Assembly: GCA_002435785.1 (NCBI GenBank) | Contig: DIUC01000007.1 | Coordinates: forward strand, 1-64,000 | Origin: Saprospiraceae bacterium UBA6168 | GTDB lineage: Bacteria > Bacteroidota > Bacteroidia > Chitinophagales > Saprospiraceae | Length of the DNA stretch: 64,000 nt | Reading direction: 5' to 3' | Part shown: piece by piece, positions 1-9,724 of the stretch | Position numbering within the stretch: position 1 is the first letter of the stretch | How the letters are laid out: every line of letters starts with the position of its first letter | Made by a program: the position numbers and the translations under genes | Notes under the pieces: generated by a model | What the model was told of the DNA's origin: nothing | The model's input: only the letters and a program-made list of their open reading frames with translations | The model's database searches: none

Positions 1-55
1 TACCATTCCGCTTTGAGGGGATTCTAAAATTTTCAAATGCAAATTTTTCAATTTT

Positions 56-2227
56 ATGACTTTCACAAACCCTTTCGAATTGTTGGAATTAGATTCCGAT
101 GATAAAGAGGCAATCAAAAAAGCCAAAAGAAGAAAATTGGCGGAGTTTGAATTGTCAGATGACGGAACGATTGAAGTTGGAACCCAAAAAGTAATCAAAT
201 CTGACTTCATTCGGGTTACAGACGAATTGGACAATCCCGACAAAGTAGAATTTTACCTTTTTGTAAAGGGTAATCCTAGATTGAACGCCTTTTTAACAAT
301 GGGCGACACCTCATTTTTTACCAACTATCGTCAAGAAAGCATTTTCTCTGATGCTGATTTCATCAACTTTATAAGCCCGTATTTTGCTGAACAATATAAC
401 AAGGTGTTGTTGCAGGCTTTCAATGAAGACAACCTTCCTTTACTGAAAAAAATAGTTGCCAACCCTCCATTGGTGAACGGTCTGCATTTGGACAAATCTT
501 ACAGAGGGCTTTCGCAGTTGCTTAAAAGTATTGAAGAAGGACTCCATGAAATCCGCACGGAGATAGACAACGAGGAGAGTTATTATGACGAAGATACTGT
601 TGGTGAGTTGGAAGTTGATTTGCGGGAGAAAGCAAACAATGATGCAATAAATATTTTGCCAAGTTATTTTCAGTCTCAACGGAACGAAATCGCTCAAAAA
701 GTCCGCAATATTTCGGTTGCGGTGTTCAATGGCATCAATGACGCTGAAGCATCCTTCCGCATCGTTTCCTATTCTTTGGAGTTTAATGTCAATAACTTGA
801 CGAAGCAAAAACTTCAAAAAGACTACGAACAACTCAAAGAAATTTACGAAAACCGAAAAGAAAGCGAACAGTTCAGCCCTGAACTTGCAAAATATGCCGG
901 TGCGCTCTTGCAGATTGTTCAGATGATAAAACAGGTCGAAACCAATCAAATCCTAACTTCCTCAATTCAGTCCAAGGTCAACTCTCTGTTTTCAGTTTCC
1001 GAACTCAATCAACTGCCAAACGTGTTTGATGAAATCCGTGAGCAATTAGCATTGGCAATTAGAGGATTGTCTGTTGCTGTTTGGAATGAAAAAAGCGACA
1101 TTGACGTAGCAATTGGGCTTATCCAAATTGCTCAAAAAATCAATCTGAAGTCTGACATTAAAAATCAGATAACTAAGGCATATACAGAGTTGAGTGAGTT
1201 GAGAGATAAACAAGTAGAGCCGATTTTAACCGTTTTGCAAGGGATGATAAAAACCATTCGACAGGTAAATGCTACTTATGGTCAAACTATAAATTCTGGT
1301 AAAGTTCAAGAAGTTTTGAACGATGTATTCAAACCACAAGTTATTCAGGCAATAGCAAATACTGGAGCAAGTTCACGGCACAAAATAGTTGATGAATTAA
1401 GACAAGTATTAGCAATTCTTCCTTCTTACTTTGTTAATGGCTTCGTAGATAAAATCAGTAGTTGGGGAAGTGGAGATAGCGGCTTAACTACCAAAATACA
1501 AAGCATGAAGAAATCAGGTTCCACTTCAAGCCCCACATCAAATCCAACTTCTGATGATAGTAACAGCGGATGCATGGTATTGATGATAATAGGTGGAGTG
1601 ATTGCTTTATTTGCTTGGCTTTTTAATTCTAACAATAGCAGCAGTTCGTCAAGTTATAATAGTTCGAGTTACACAAGCCCAAGTTCAAACAATTCAAGCC
1701 CAAGCAATACTTACACAAGCCCTACTTCATCAAATTCATCAACAATTCCCCCATCAGAGCCAATCAAGGAAAGCAAGTATATAGGTAACAAACTTCCTAA
1801 TGGTACATCACCATTGGATGCATGTTTTGGGAAAGGTAAATATGGAGGTGATGCTTGGATTCTGTTCAAAAATAGCAATTCTTCGGATGCAATAGTGTGC
1901 TTGGTTAAAGTGAATTCAGGCAAAACTATCAGAAATGAATACATCCGAGCGGGCTCTAATTTTAAAATGACAAAGATTCCAAGTGGAACTTACTATTTAA
2001 AGACTTTTTACGGCAATGACTGGAACCCTAAACTAAAGAATGTTTGTGGGACAAAAGGAAGCTTTGAAAGCAATGTTCACTTTAGCAAATCTGATGACAG
2101 AAGTGATTGGATAGAAGTAGAAAATTCTGCCTATTCCTACACTACTGGCGAAATAACGCTATACACTGTAGCTGGTGGCAATATGTCACAAATGTCAATA
2201 GACGAAAGTGCTTTTTTTAATAACTAA
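56..2227 (+). CDS. Membrane-anchored protein with degenerate J-like N-terminus, first gene of Hsp70 operon
   Basis: 723 residues from ATG. The first ~30 residues (NPFELLEL..., then a basic KKAKRRK stretch) resemble the start of a J domain, but no HPD tripeptide is visible, so any J-like role is inference. Residues ~150-400 are charged and probably helical. One hydrophobic segment lies at ~505-522 (MVLMIIGGVIALFAW), followed by a Ser/Asn-rich linker to ~570 and a C-terminal globular part of ~130 residues with an aromatic/glycine pattern typical of a small beta-sandwich. It is followed after 13 bases by a GrpE-like gene and then an Hsp70, which supports a chaperone-linked role. The protein probably crosses the membrane once; orientation cannot be told. 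I do not recognise the full-length family. Confidence 0.75.
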   Translation: MTFTNPFELLELDSDDKEAIKKAKRRKLAEFELSDDGTIEVGTQKVIKSDFIRVTDELDNPDKVEFYLFVKGNPRLNAFLTMGDTSFFTNYRQESIFSDADFINFISPYFAEQYNKVLLQAFNEDNLPLLKKIVANPPLVNGLHLDKSYRGLSQLLKSIEEGLHEIRTEIDNEESYYDEDTVGELEVDLREKANNDAINILPSYFQSQRNEIAQKVRNISVAVFNGINDAEASFRIVSYSLEFNVNNLTKQKLQKDYEQLKEIYENRKESEQFSPELAKYAGALLQIVQMIKQVETNQILTSSIQSKVNSLFSVSELNQLPNVFDEIREQLALAIRGLSVAVWNEKSDIDVAIGLIQIAQKINLKSDIKNQITKAYTELSELRDKQVEPILTVLQGMIKTIRQVNATYGQTINSGKVQEVLNDVFKPQVIQAIANTGASSRHKIVDELRQVLAILPSYFVNGFVDKISSWGSGDSGLTTKIQSMKKSGSTSSPTSNPTSDDSNSGCMVLMIIGGVIALFAWLFNSNNSSSSSSYNSSSYTSPSSNNSSPSNTYTSPTSSNSSTIPPSEPIKESKYIGNKLPNGTSPLDACFGKGKYGGDAWILFKNSNSSDAIVCLVKVNSGKTIRNEYIRAGSNFKMTKIPSGTYYLKTFYGNDWNPKLKNVCGTKGSFESNVHFSKSDDRSDWIEVENSAYSYTTGEITLYTVAGGNMSQMSIDESAFFNN

Positions 2228-2240
2228 ATAAGGACTACCA

Positions 2241-2603
2241 ATGCAACAGTTTAAATTGCCAGAAAATCAAAAAATCTTACTTGACATGCTCAACCAAATC
2301 TTTGAAATAGAAAAAAAGTTGGAGCGTATTGAAGAAAGCAATTCAATAGGTCGGAACTTGAATAAGTTAAAAGAACTTTTTGAAACCGAAATATATCAAC
2401 AAGGAAGTGGTTTAACATACTACAATCCAATTGGCGAGCCATACAGCGAAACAAGAACAGATTGTGACGCAAGTATTGCAGGAGAAAGCACGGAAAATTT
2501 GGTTATTACAGACGTAATTAAGCCAATAATCCGATTTAAACAAGGCGGCTTTAACCACATTGTTCAAAAGGCTGTCGTAATTGTTCAATCACAAAATCTT
2601 TAA
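2241..2603 (+). CDS. Small GrpE-like nucleotide exchange factor
   Basis: 120 residues. Residues ~8-50 form a charged helix with coiled-coil character (EIEKKLERIEE). Residues ~55-120 look like the GrpE beta-domain: a GEPYSETRTD stretch where GrpE has P-G-x-x-F-D-P, then a second strand region with KPIIRFKQGG and a hydrophobic end (KAVVIVQ). GrpE proteins are usually ~180-200 residues, so this is a minimal version. It sits 20 bases before an Hsp70 gene. Known of the family: GrpE accelerates ADP release from Hsp70. The assignment rests on layout and weak motif match and would need a profile search. Alternative: an unrelated small coiled-coil partner of this Hsp70. Confidence 0.6.
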   Translation: MQQFKLPENQKILLDMLNQIFEIEKKLERIEESNSIGRNLNKLKELFETEIYQQGSGLTYYNPIGEPYSETRTDCDASIAGESTENLVITDVIKPIIRFKQGGFNHIVQKAVVIVQSQNL

Positions 2604-2623
2604 TTGTTAATCAGTAATTTCTT

Positions 2624-5116
2624 ATGGAGAATATGATAAACTTCGGCATTGACTTGGGAACAACAAATTCAGTCATTGCAAAATTCGTTAAGGGTGAAGT
2701 ACAGATTTACACTAATCCTCAAGACTTTGGACGCTCTACACTGCCCTCTGTCGTTGCCTTTAAAAAAGATACAGTTTTTGTTGGCAATAAAGCCAAAGAG
2801 TATTTAGAAAAACGTCCGAAAGATGCTGTTGGCACATTTAAACGGAAAATGGGTACTTCCGAAAGTTACAAAATTGCCTCTATCAATCAATCGAAAACCC
2901 CGATTGACCTATCAGCTTACGTCCTCAAAGAGTTGAAAACCTTTGTTCAAACAGGGGAAAGCTTGGAAGCAGCAGTAATTACTATTCCAGCTTCTTTCGA
3001 TACAATTCAGTCCAATGCAACAAAATCGGCAGGAGAGCAGGCGGGATTTAAACAGGTTGTTTTATTGCAGGAGCCAATTGCCGCAAGTTTGGCTTATGCC
3101 AACAAAACGAAGGAAAAAGAAATGAAAGATGGTCAATGGCTTGTTTATGATTTAGGGGGCGGAACATTTGACGTTGCTTTAGTCAAAATTCAAGATGGCG
3201 AAATGAAAGTGATTGACCATGAAGGAGATAACTTTTTGGGAGGTGCAGATTTTGATAGGTTAATTGTTGAAAAAATGCTTATCCCAAAATTAGAAGCGGC
3301 AGGAAGTTTTGAGGACTTGGAAAACGAAATGAAAAGTGCATCGGGCAAACACAACGGTACTTACTATGTATGCCTTAACCGAGCAGAGCAAGCAAAAATT
3401 GCTCTTTCGGCACGTACTTCAGCAGAAATAGAGGTTCAAATACAGGACGATGACAGTGATGAAATTGATGAAGCATTTACAATTACACGCTCTGAGTTTG
3501 AGGCCATAATTCAGGAATATGTTGATACGACTATTGAAATGGTTAAGAAAATTATTGTACGCAATTCGCTAACAGTCAATGATTTGCAATTTGTTCTTAT
3601 GGTAGGCGGTTCTACATTTATTCCTTATGTCCGTAAGCGTGTTGAGGAAGTTCTGCAAATTCAAATCAACTGCGATATTGACCCAACTACCGCAGTTTCT
3701 ATTGGCGCAGCGTATTATGCAGGCACGAAACAGAAATCATTGGAAGCCAAAGGAACACAGAAAAAAAAGAATGTCAACATTAAGGTCAAAGCGGCTTTTC
3801 AAAAAGTGACCCAAGAGAGCGAAGAGTTTTTTGCTGCCAAACTTGAAGGAAACATTGAAGGGTTGTTTTACAAAATCACACGTGAGGACGGCGGATTTAA
3901 CACAGGGCTGAAGCCACTCAAAAAACAGATACAAGAAGATTTGCCACTTGTCGAAAATGCCTATAACTTTTTCACGCTCATAATTTACGATGCTCAAAAC
4001 AATGTCGTTGAGACTGATGCCGAACCATTCGGCATTGCACAAGGGAAATTTGGCGTAGCAGGGCAGCCACTCCCCAATGACATTTGCCTTGAAATAGATG
4101 ATATGGAAATCGAAGGAGAAACAAGATTAGAGTTGATTTTTCAAAAAAATACAATTCTACCACTTAGAAGAACCATAACCAAAACGCTGAATAAAACGGT
4201 CGTCAAAGGCTCCGAAGAGGAAGTTATTAGGGTTCGAGTTTTGGAAGGTCCACACACTTCTTTGCCTGAAGCTAATAAATATATAGGCTTCATGGACATT
4301 ACTGGGAAGAATTTGGCAAAAAACGTTTCAAAAGGCTCTGATATTGAGATAATTTTAGAGATGTCTGAAAGTAGGGATTTGACAATTTCTGCTTATTTGA
4401 ACATGGCTGACCAAGAGTTTAAGGAAGTTTTTAATGGTGAAAATAGGGATACCCCTACATTTGATTTGACAGAACAAGTTAGCAAACTTTCTACAAAATT
4501 GGCAACCGAAATAAGGGAAGCAGAAGAGAGAGAGGATTATGAAACAGCCAAAAAACTACATACTGTAAAGATGAAAATGAATGAAATTGTTGACGAAACA
4601 TCAAATCTTGTTAATGATGACGTTACAGACAAGCGTTATCAATTGGAAGATAAGAAGCGGAAAATTGCCCAAGAAATTGACAATGCGACAAAGGACAAAA
4701 GAGTGCAAGTTGCCAAAGCCGAATATTTTGAGACCAAAGACCGCTGTTTGGAATTGATGAGTATGCACGGAAATGATTACGAGCGTAAAGTCTATAATGA
4801 CATTGTTGGTCATGAAAGTGCGTTTTTGGCTTCCCTTAGTCCAATGAAAATACAAGAGTGGACAGAGCAACTAAAAGTAATTAATATGCAAATTCTATGG
4901 AGAACTCCAGAGTTTCTTGTTGGAATATTTAAAAATCTTGTTCAAAATCATCGCACAAGGATGCGAGACCAGGAACAAGTAAAAAGTCATATTGAAGCTG
5001 GTAATTTTGCTATCCAAAGCGAAAATTGGGATAGGCTTGGTGAGATAAATCATGGTTTAATTAATCTATTGCCGCAATCTGAGCAAAGGCAATTAACAAC
5101 TAAAATAGGATTTTAA
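2624..5116 (+). CDS. Hsp70-family chaperone (DnaK-like) with long C-terminal extension
   Basis: 830 residues. The actin-like ATPase domain is intact: phosphate-1 loop GIDLGTTNSV near the N-terminus, phosphate-2 DLGGGTFDVAL near residue 175, and adenosine motif GGSTFIPYVR near residue 330. The substrate-binding region is present but diverged, and residues ~600-830 are a charged helical extension not found in housekeeping DnaK (~640 residues). No EEVD-like tail is seen. The stop codon overlaps the next start by one base (TAATG), so it is translationally coupled to the TerB-like gene. A dedicated J-like/GrpE-like/Hsp70 set in one operon inside a mobile island suggests a specialised client, not general folding. 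Confidence 0.93.
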   Translation: MENMINFGIDLGTTNSVIAKFVKGEVQIYTNPQDFGRSTLPSVVAFKKDTVFVGNKAKEYLEKRPKDAVGTFKRKMGTSESYKIASINQSKTPIDLSAYVLKELKTFVQTGESLEAAVITIPASFDTIQSNATKSAGEQAGFKQVVLLQEPIAASLAYANKTKEKEMKDGQWLVYDLGGGTFDVALVKIQDGEMKVIDHEGDNFLGGADFDRLIVEKMLIPKLEAAGSFEDLENEMKSASGKHNGTYYVCLNRAEQAKIALSARTSAEIEVQIQDDDSDEIDEAFTITRSEFEAIIQEYVDTTIEMVKKIIVRNSLTVNDLQFVLMVGGSTFIPYVRKRVEEVLQIQINCDIDPTTAVSIGAAYYAGTKQKSLEAKGTQKKKNVNIKVKAAFQKVTQESEEFFAAKLEGNIEGLFYKITREDGGFNTGLKPLKKQIQEDLPLVENAYNFFTLIIYDAQNNVVETDAEPFGIAQGKFGVAGQPLPNDICLEIDDMEIEGETRLELIFQKNTILPLRRTITKTLNKTVVKGSEEEVIRVRVLEGPHTSLPEANKYIGFMDITGKNLAKNVSKGSDIEIILEMSESRDLTISAYLNMADQEFKEVFNGENRDTPTFDLTEQVSKLSTKLATEIREAEEREDYETAKKLHTVKMKMNEIVDETSNLVNDDVTDKRYQLEDKKRKIAQEIDNATKDKRVQVAKAEYFETKDRCLELMSMHGNDYERKVYNDIVGHESAFLASLSPMKIQEWTEQLKVINMQILWRTPEFLVGIFKNLVQNHRTRMRDQEQVKSHIEAGNFAIQSENWDRLGEINHGLINLLPQSEQRQLTTKIGF

Positions 5117-5610
5117 TGAAAAATATTGAATTTAAGCAACTGCTATTCAGGGGGGCTTTCTCAGTAATGGCATGCGATGGAGAAGTTCATGAAACTGAGA
5201 TAGCCGAAATGAAAGAAATGCTTTCTAACTCGCCTTATTTTGAGGGGTTAGACCATGTGACTGAACTTAAAGCCGCTTTTGATGATGTAAAAACTAATGG
5301 GAGCAAATCAATTGAGAGGTTTTTGAATTTATTGGGCGATACCGATTTGAACGAGAGACAGGAATTTCAATTGATTGAGGTTCTTTGCCGTATTGTCATG
5401 GCGGATAGCAAAGTTGACGATAGCGAACTTCACTTTCTCCATAACGTCAAGACGAAACTAAAAAAATTCACAGACGAAAAGATAATAATAAACTTCCCTC
5501 GCCATGTTGATTTGCTCATTGATATTGGACACTTGGAAGGGCAATCCTTGAGAGAAGGGCTTGAAAATATTGATTTTGGAGAATTAAGCAATTTAACAAT
5601 GGGTGACTGA
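5116..5610 (+). CDS. TerB-like domain protein
   Basis: 164 residues. It carries the duplicated acidic motif of the TerB fold: MACDGEVHETEI near residue 20 and MADSKVDDSEL near residue 95, each a D-G/S-x-V-x-x-x-E pattern within a helical protein. TerB domains are often tied to membrane stress, phage resistance and chaperone systems (family knowledge). The start overlaps the Hsp70 stop by one base. It ends in TGA: reading through would run about 50 bases into the next gene in another frame, so TGA is a genuine stop here. That contrasts with the mobilisation segment further right. Confidence 0.8.
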   Translation: MKNIEFKQLLFRGAFSVMACDGEVHETEIAEMKEMLSNSPYFEGLDHVTELKAAFDDVKTNGSKSIERFLNLLGDTDLNERQEFQLIEVLCRIVMADSKVDDSELHFLHNVKTKLKKFTDEKIIINFPRHVDLLIDIGHLEGQSLREGLENIDFGELSNLTMGD

Positions 5611-5659
5611 CTTAGGACAAATCCAAAACGATTAATACTTACTTGTAAAACAAATATTT

Positions 5660-6712
5660 ATGCACATAACTATTCGCCTTGCATGGCACAACAACGGCTG
5701 GAACGGTAAGGTTTGCAATGAACCTGAAACAAACACATTTTGTATTGGACAGCATTCTTACCCGGGAGATTACTTAAAGGGTGCAATTGATACAGCTAGA
5801 AAGGATAATCCTGAGTCCAAGATAAAACCCTGTTTAAACTCAAACGGAATCCCTGTTTGCGGCTTTAGTATAAATGCTTTTAGCGATAGTAAAACAAAGG
5901 CAATAATTAATCCGCCTGAATGGTTCAACAAGGAATCAAAGCCAGCTATTTTGGATATTCCTGAATCTACTGTTTGCATTTGGAATTATGAGGGAATGTA
6001 TAGTGATGATGTAAACCGTGAACCTGGCAAGGGGCAGAAGTATGACTATAACCAACGACTAAGAAACGCAAACGAATACTTTGATACAATAAGGAAAGAA
6101 GAAGGAAATTCACTTTTGTTTTATTACGCAAATTACAGTAATCCGTTTAGTGAAGATGAAGCCCAGAAATATGTTATTGTTGGAATTTCACGGCTAAAGA
6201 AAGTTGGGAAAATACATTACTACGAAGGCGTTAATGAAGATATAAAGAAAAAATATGCAGGAGGATTTGTTTGGCAAATGCCAATCACTTCTAATTATCC
6301 TGACGAAGGTTTTGTGATTCCATATCACAAATACATGGATAGACCCGATGTGTTAGAACGCATTTTATTAGTACCAGACAACAAACGCAATTTCAAATAT
6401 GCAACCCGTGCAGTGCCTGATGATGATGCGTTGGCATTGGTAGAAAAAATGATTGAGATTGCTTCCTACTTATTAGAAATTGGTGACGACACACAGAATT
6501 GGACGGAAAGAAGAAAATGGTTGCTGACACTATTCACCGACTTGTGGAAGAAACGAGGAGCATATCCAGGGCTTCCAGAAATGCTATCTTTCATTGACTT
6601 TGAAGAAGGCATTGGCTATTACAAAGAAGAAACAGAAAAGAAGAACGATAAGCATGCGTTTCAAAATATTTCTGACTTGCTAACAGGAAAAACAAAAATG
6701 ATTGACGGGTAA
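5660..6712 (+). CDS. N-terminal domain of RecD-like helicase, separated from it by an in-frame TAA
   Basis: 350 residues starting MHITIRLAWHNNGW. It contains conserved-looking Cys positions (KVCNEP, FCIGQHSYPGD, PVCGFS) and a C-terminal helical part. No catalytic motif is recognised. The ORF is in the same reading frame as the helicase that follows: after TAA at 6710-6712 the frame stays open for 15 codons that read like coding sequence (ISSQRLSDVKRNWKL) straight into the helicase ORF. My recollection, not checked, is that this domain is normally fused to such helicases, giving one ~1205-residue protein. The TAA may therefore be a nonsense mutation or a sequencing error; two separately translated proteins remain possible. 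Confidence 0.75.
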   Translation: MHITIRLAWHNNGWNGKVCNEPETNTFCIGQHSYPGDYLKGAIDTARKDNPESKIKPCLNSNGIPVCGFSINAFSDSKTKAIINPPEWFNKESKPAILDIPESTVCIWNYEGMYSDDVNREPGKGQKYDYNQRLRNANEYFDTIRKEEGNSLLFYYANYSNPFSEDEAQKYVIVGISRLKKVGKIHYYEGVNEDIKKKYAGGFVWQMPITSNYPDEGFVIPYHKYMDRPDVLERILLVPDNKRNFKYATRAVPDDDALALVEKMIEIASYLLEIGDDTQNWTERRKWLLTLFTDLWKKRGAYPGLPEMLSFIDFEEGIGYYKEETEKKNDKHAFQNISDLLTGKTKMIDG

Positions 6713-6757
6713 AGGATTTCTTCTCAACGGTTAAGTGATGTAAAACGAAATTGGAAA

Positions 6758-9277
6758 TTGAGAGAAGATAAAGAGCAAGAAATGCTTTTGAATTTATTTC
6801 CCCGTTTTGCTTTATCGTATCAGCAGATTGAAAATTTATTAAGCAGCGAAAGAAAAGTGAATAATATTTATGCTTCACTTGACGAAATTTCAGAGAACCC
6901 TTACTTGTTGTGTGAGCAATACATTGGAGACAATGAGGATGACATCATTTCATTTCACTTGATTGACCACGGCATTATTCCCAATCCTGATTTAGGTCAG
7001 GAAAATATTTTTTCAAAAAACGGTGCAGAAAGATTCAGGGCTTTGTGTGTTGATGTTTTAAAAAGAGAGACCGTTCACTCATTCGTTTCTCAAACCAATG
7101 TTTTATTTTTACTCAATAACAGATTAAGTTATTTACCCGAGTGGAAGAATCACCAGTTCACACCAAAATATTTTGATGTTGATTCAGAATTTATTGAGAA
7201 GGCTATCACATACAGAAAGCACGATGAAGAAAATTATCTCTACCTCAATGATGTTAGAGAAGATGAAAAACTAATCCATTCCACTCTTAAGAGTTTGAAC
7301 GGTGACGACATTCAATTGAAAGTAACAATTGACGAAAAGCATTTTTACAATCTGCTAAAAGACCCAAACAGTTCGCTACTTGAAAAAGCTCCAAAGGAGT
7401 ATGATGAAGCATTGATTGGACAAGCAAAAGTTTGCGTCAAAGTTTTTACAAAACCTATTTGTGTTATTTCAGGAGCAGCAGGAACAGGCAAGACAACAAT
7501 TCTAAAGTCAATCATTCGAAGTGTTGAAAAAGCACATGGAATAGGCACAGGAATAATTTTGCTTGCACCCACAGGCAAAGCATCCGTAAGAATGACGGAG
7601 AAAACAGAAAAGAAATCTTCAACTATTCATTCCTTTTTAGCTAGTGGCGGATGGTTGAATGACAATTTTACTTTCAAAAGATTTGGAAAGCAAAACGACA
7701 CTATCACCACCTTGATTGTGGATGAGTGTTCAATGATTGATTTGTCATTATTCGCTACACTTATGCGAAGCATAAACTGGAACAGTGTTCAGCGATTGAT
7801 TTTGGTTGGCGACCCTAACCAGTTGCCACCTATTGGCAGAGGAAAAGTTTTCAATGACATTATAGAATGGATGAAAGCAGAGTGTCCTGAAAATTTGGGA
7901 AAATTGGACATCAATGTTCGCCAATTGGAAAACATAGTTAACAAAAAGGGGAATGGGATTTTGGATTTAGCAGAAATATTCATCCAAGAAAAGCAATCAG
8001 AAGAAAATTTCAGCAAGAAAAATCAAGAAACAATTTTGAAAAAAGTGCAGCAGGGAGGTGTTATTGATAAAGACCTAACTGTACACTATTGGAAAGAAAT
8101 GGCTGATTTAGAATTGATGTTGAAATCAGTTGTTATTTCAGACCTTGAAAAAGAAACAGGGGAGAAAGCAGAGGAAGGTAAATTCTACAATGTATGGGGT
8201 AAAGCAATTCGCAACGGTAGCAAATATCCAAATCCTTCAGCAATTCAATTTCTTTCACCATATCGTGGTGAATTTTACGGAACAGATTATCTCAATACTT
8301 TCTTTCAAAATCTTTTCAATGGCTATCAAGCAAACAAAACACAGTTAGATGGAATTGCCCTATATGATAAAATTATTCAATTCCGTAACAGACCGCAATC
8401 AAATAAAATTTCAGCTTACAGTTGGAATGAAAAGAAAAATGTGAAGATTGACATTTACAATGGTGAGTTAGGTTTTGTAAACCCTCATCCGTTTGACAAG
8501 AACACTGGTTGGAGTGAATTCAGGTTGCAAAAGTTTCAAGTAAAGTTTGAAAGACGAGATGAATATTCAGTCAACTACGGTTATCTTGAAGGCTACGACA
8601 AGAAGCCGATGTTCTACGAACCCATTGATGAAAATATTGAATTGGGTTATGTGATTTCAGTTCACAAAGCACAGGGAAGTGAATTCAATAAAGTGTATCT
8701 GGTTCTTCCGAAGAAAAGCAGTTCACTACTTTCAATGGAACTTCTTTACACAGCAGTTACAAGAGCACAAAAGCATCTTACCATTTTTGTTCAAGACGAT
8801 ATATCTACTTTAATTGAGTTGACTAAAATTGAAAAATCAAACATCAGAAAAATCAATTCTTCCATTTTTGAATTCAATCCAATTCCTGATTTGCTTTTTG
8901 CATTGAAGTCAAATTGGTATGAAGACCAAAAAGTAATTTCAACTCTCTCAAAATATTTTGTTCGTTCAAAATCCGAAATGAACATTGCTAACATTCTACA
9001 GTTGAACAAAATTCCTTTCAGTTACGAAGTGCCAAAGTTTGCGAAAGACGGTTCAATGTATTTGCCTGACTTTACAATTCGCTGGAAAGGCGAAGAATAT
9101 TTCTGGGAGCATGTAGGAAGATTGGATTTACCTGAATACAAAAAGCATTGGGAGACAAAACAGAAATGGTACGAGAAAAACTTTCCTGGGCAATTACTTA
9201 CAACTTATGAAGGTACAGACCAAACAGAACAAATTAGGACTATTTTGAAAAAAGCATTTAACATTACAATTGAATAA
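6758..9277 (+). CDS. RecD-like superfamily 1 helicase with C-terminal PD-(D/E)XK-like nuclease
   Basis: 839 residues from a TTG (first ATG at 6779). Helicase motifs are clear: Walker A GAAGTGKTT near residue 239, Walker B VDECSMID near 323 followed by VGDPNQLPP, and motif VI YTAVTRAQKHL near 663. Residues ~735-839 look like a restriction-type nuclease: SEMNIANIL, then LPDF near 768 and EHVG near 785, spaced as in the PD-(D/E)XK fold. It probably unwinds and cuts DNA ends, which fits defence or recombination. No good ribosome-binding site is visible before the TTG, consistent with this being the C-terminal part of an interrupted longer gene (see 5660-6712). It ends 12 bases before a convergent gene. 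Confidence 0.9.
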   Translation: MREDKEQEMLLNLFPRFALSYQQIENLLSSERKVNNIYASLDEISENPYLLCEQYIGDNEDDIISFHLIDHGIIPNPDLGQENIFSKNGAERFRALCVDVLKRETVHSFVSQTNVLFLLNNRLSYLPEWKNHQFTPKYFDVDSEFIEKAITYRKHDEENYLYLNDVREDEKLIHSTLKSLNGDDIQLKVTIDEKHFYNLLKDPNSSLLEKAPKEYDEALIGQAKVCVKVFTKPICVISGAAGTGKTTILKSIIRSVEKAHGIGTGIILLAPTGKASVRMTEKTEKKSSTIHSFLASGGWLNDNFTFKRFGKQNDTITTLIVDECSMIDLSLFATLMRSINWNSVQRLILVGDPNQLPPIGRGKVFNDIIEWMKAECPENLGKLDINVRQLENIVNKKGNGILDLAEIFIQEKQSEENFSKKNQETILKKVQQGGVIDKDLTVHYWKEMADLELMLKSVVISDLEKETGEKAEEGKFYNVWGKAIRNGSKYPNPSAIQFLSPYRGEFYGTDYLNTFFQNLFNGYQANKTQLDGIALYDKIIQFRNRPQSNKISAYSWNEKKNVKIDIYNGELGFVNPHPFDKNTGWSEFRLQKFQVKFERRDEYSVNYGYLEGYDKKPMFYEPIDENIELGYVISVHKAQGSEFNKVYLVLPKKSSSLLSMELLYTAVTRAQKHLTIFVQDDISTLIELTKIEKSNIRKINSSIFEFNPIPDLLFALKSNWYEDQKVISTLSKYFVRSKSEMNIANILQLNKIPFSYEVPKFAKDGSMYLPDFTIRWKGEEYFWEHVGRLDLPEYKKHWETKQKWYEKNFPGQLLTTYEGTDQTEQIRTILKKAFNITIE

Positions 9278-9289
9278 CTGAACTATCTA

Positions 9290-9709
9290 TCACGAATTTG
9301 ATAGAATACCTTTAGAATTAAGGAGTTGCATTGCATCATTTTTAAAAATCTCAGAGTTAAAACCCAAAATTTTTAATTGCAAGTAAACATCAAAAGCACC
9401 CAAAAACAACTTTGCAGCCATCCCCAAGACTTCGCTTGAGGTGCCCTTCACAACCTGTGAATAGTCCAAATTTAATTCAAGTGTCAATTGCCGCTTCCTT
9501 CGGTCGTAAACAACCTCGTCTTTGTGGATAGTGCTCCCTGGCGGTAAGGCAACTACAATGAAAAGGATTTTCTCAATCCTTGTGCCATAAGATGGAAGTT
9601 CTATGGATTCCAAAGCCTTTTCAAGCGGCCTGGTATCCAATTTGTGGATAGTCGTTTCATCCACTATCTCCCTGATAACTATGCCTTGCTTGGTTGCTGT
9701 TTCTATCAT
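9290..9709 (-). CDS. Probable immunity protein for the adjacent URI-like toxin (Imm44-like)
   Basis: 139 residues. The length and layout (an EKILFIVVALPPGSTI strand region, a basic patch VYDRRKRQL, then a helical C-terminal part) resemble small immunity proteins such as the Imm44 family; this is a weak match. It starts 15 bases downstream of a toxin-like gene on the same strand, the usual toxin-immunity order. The gene ends TGA immediately followed in frame by TAG. Read in the standard code it is a separate protein. Read with UGA as glycine it would be fused to the toxin, which is unlikely given how the toxin ends. Confidence 0.6.
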   Translation of the reverse strand: MIETATKQGIVIREIVDETTIHKLDTRPLEKALESIELPSYGTRIEKILFIVVALPPGSTIHKDEVVYDRRKRQLTLELNLDYSQVVKGTSSEVLGMAAKLFLGAFDVYLQLKILGFNSEIFKNDAMQLLNSKGILSNS

Positions 9710-9724
9710 TTCAATCCTGTTTTT

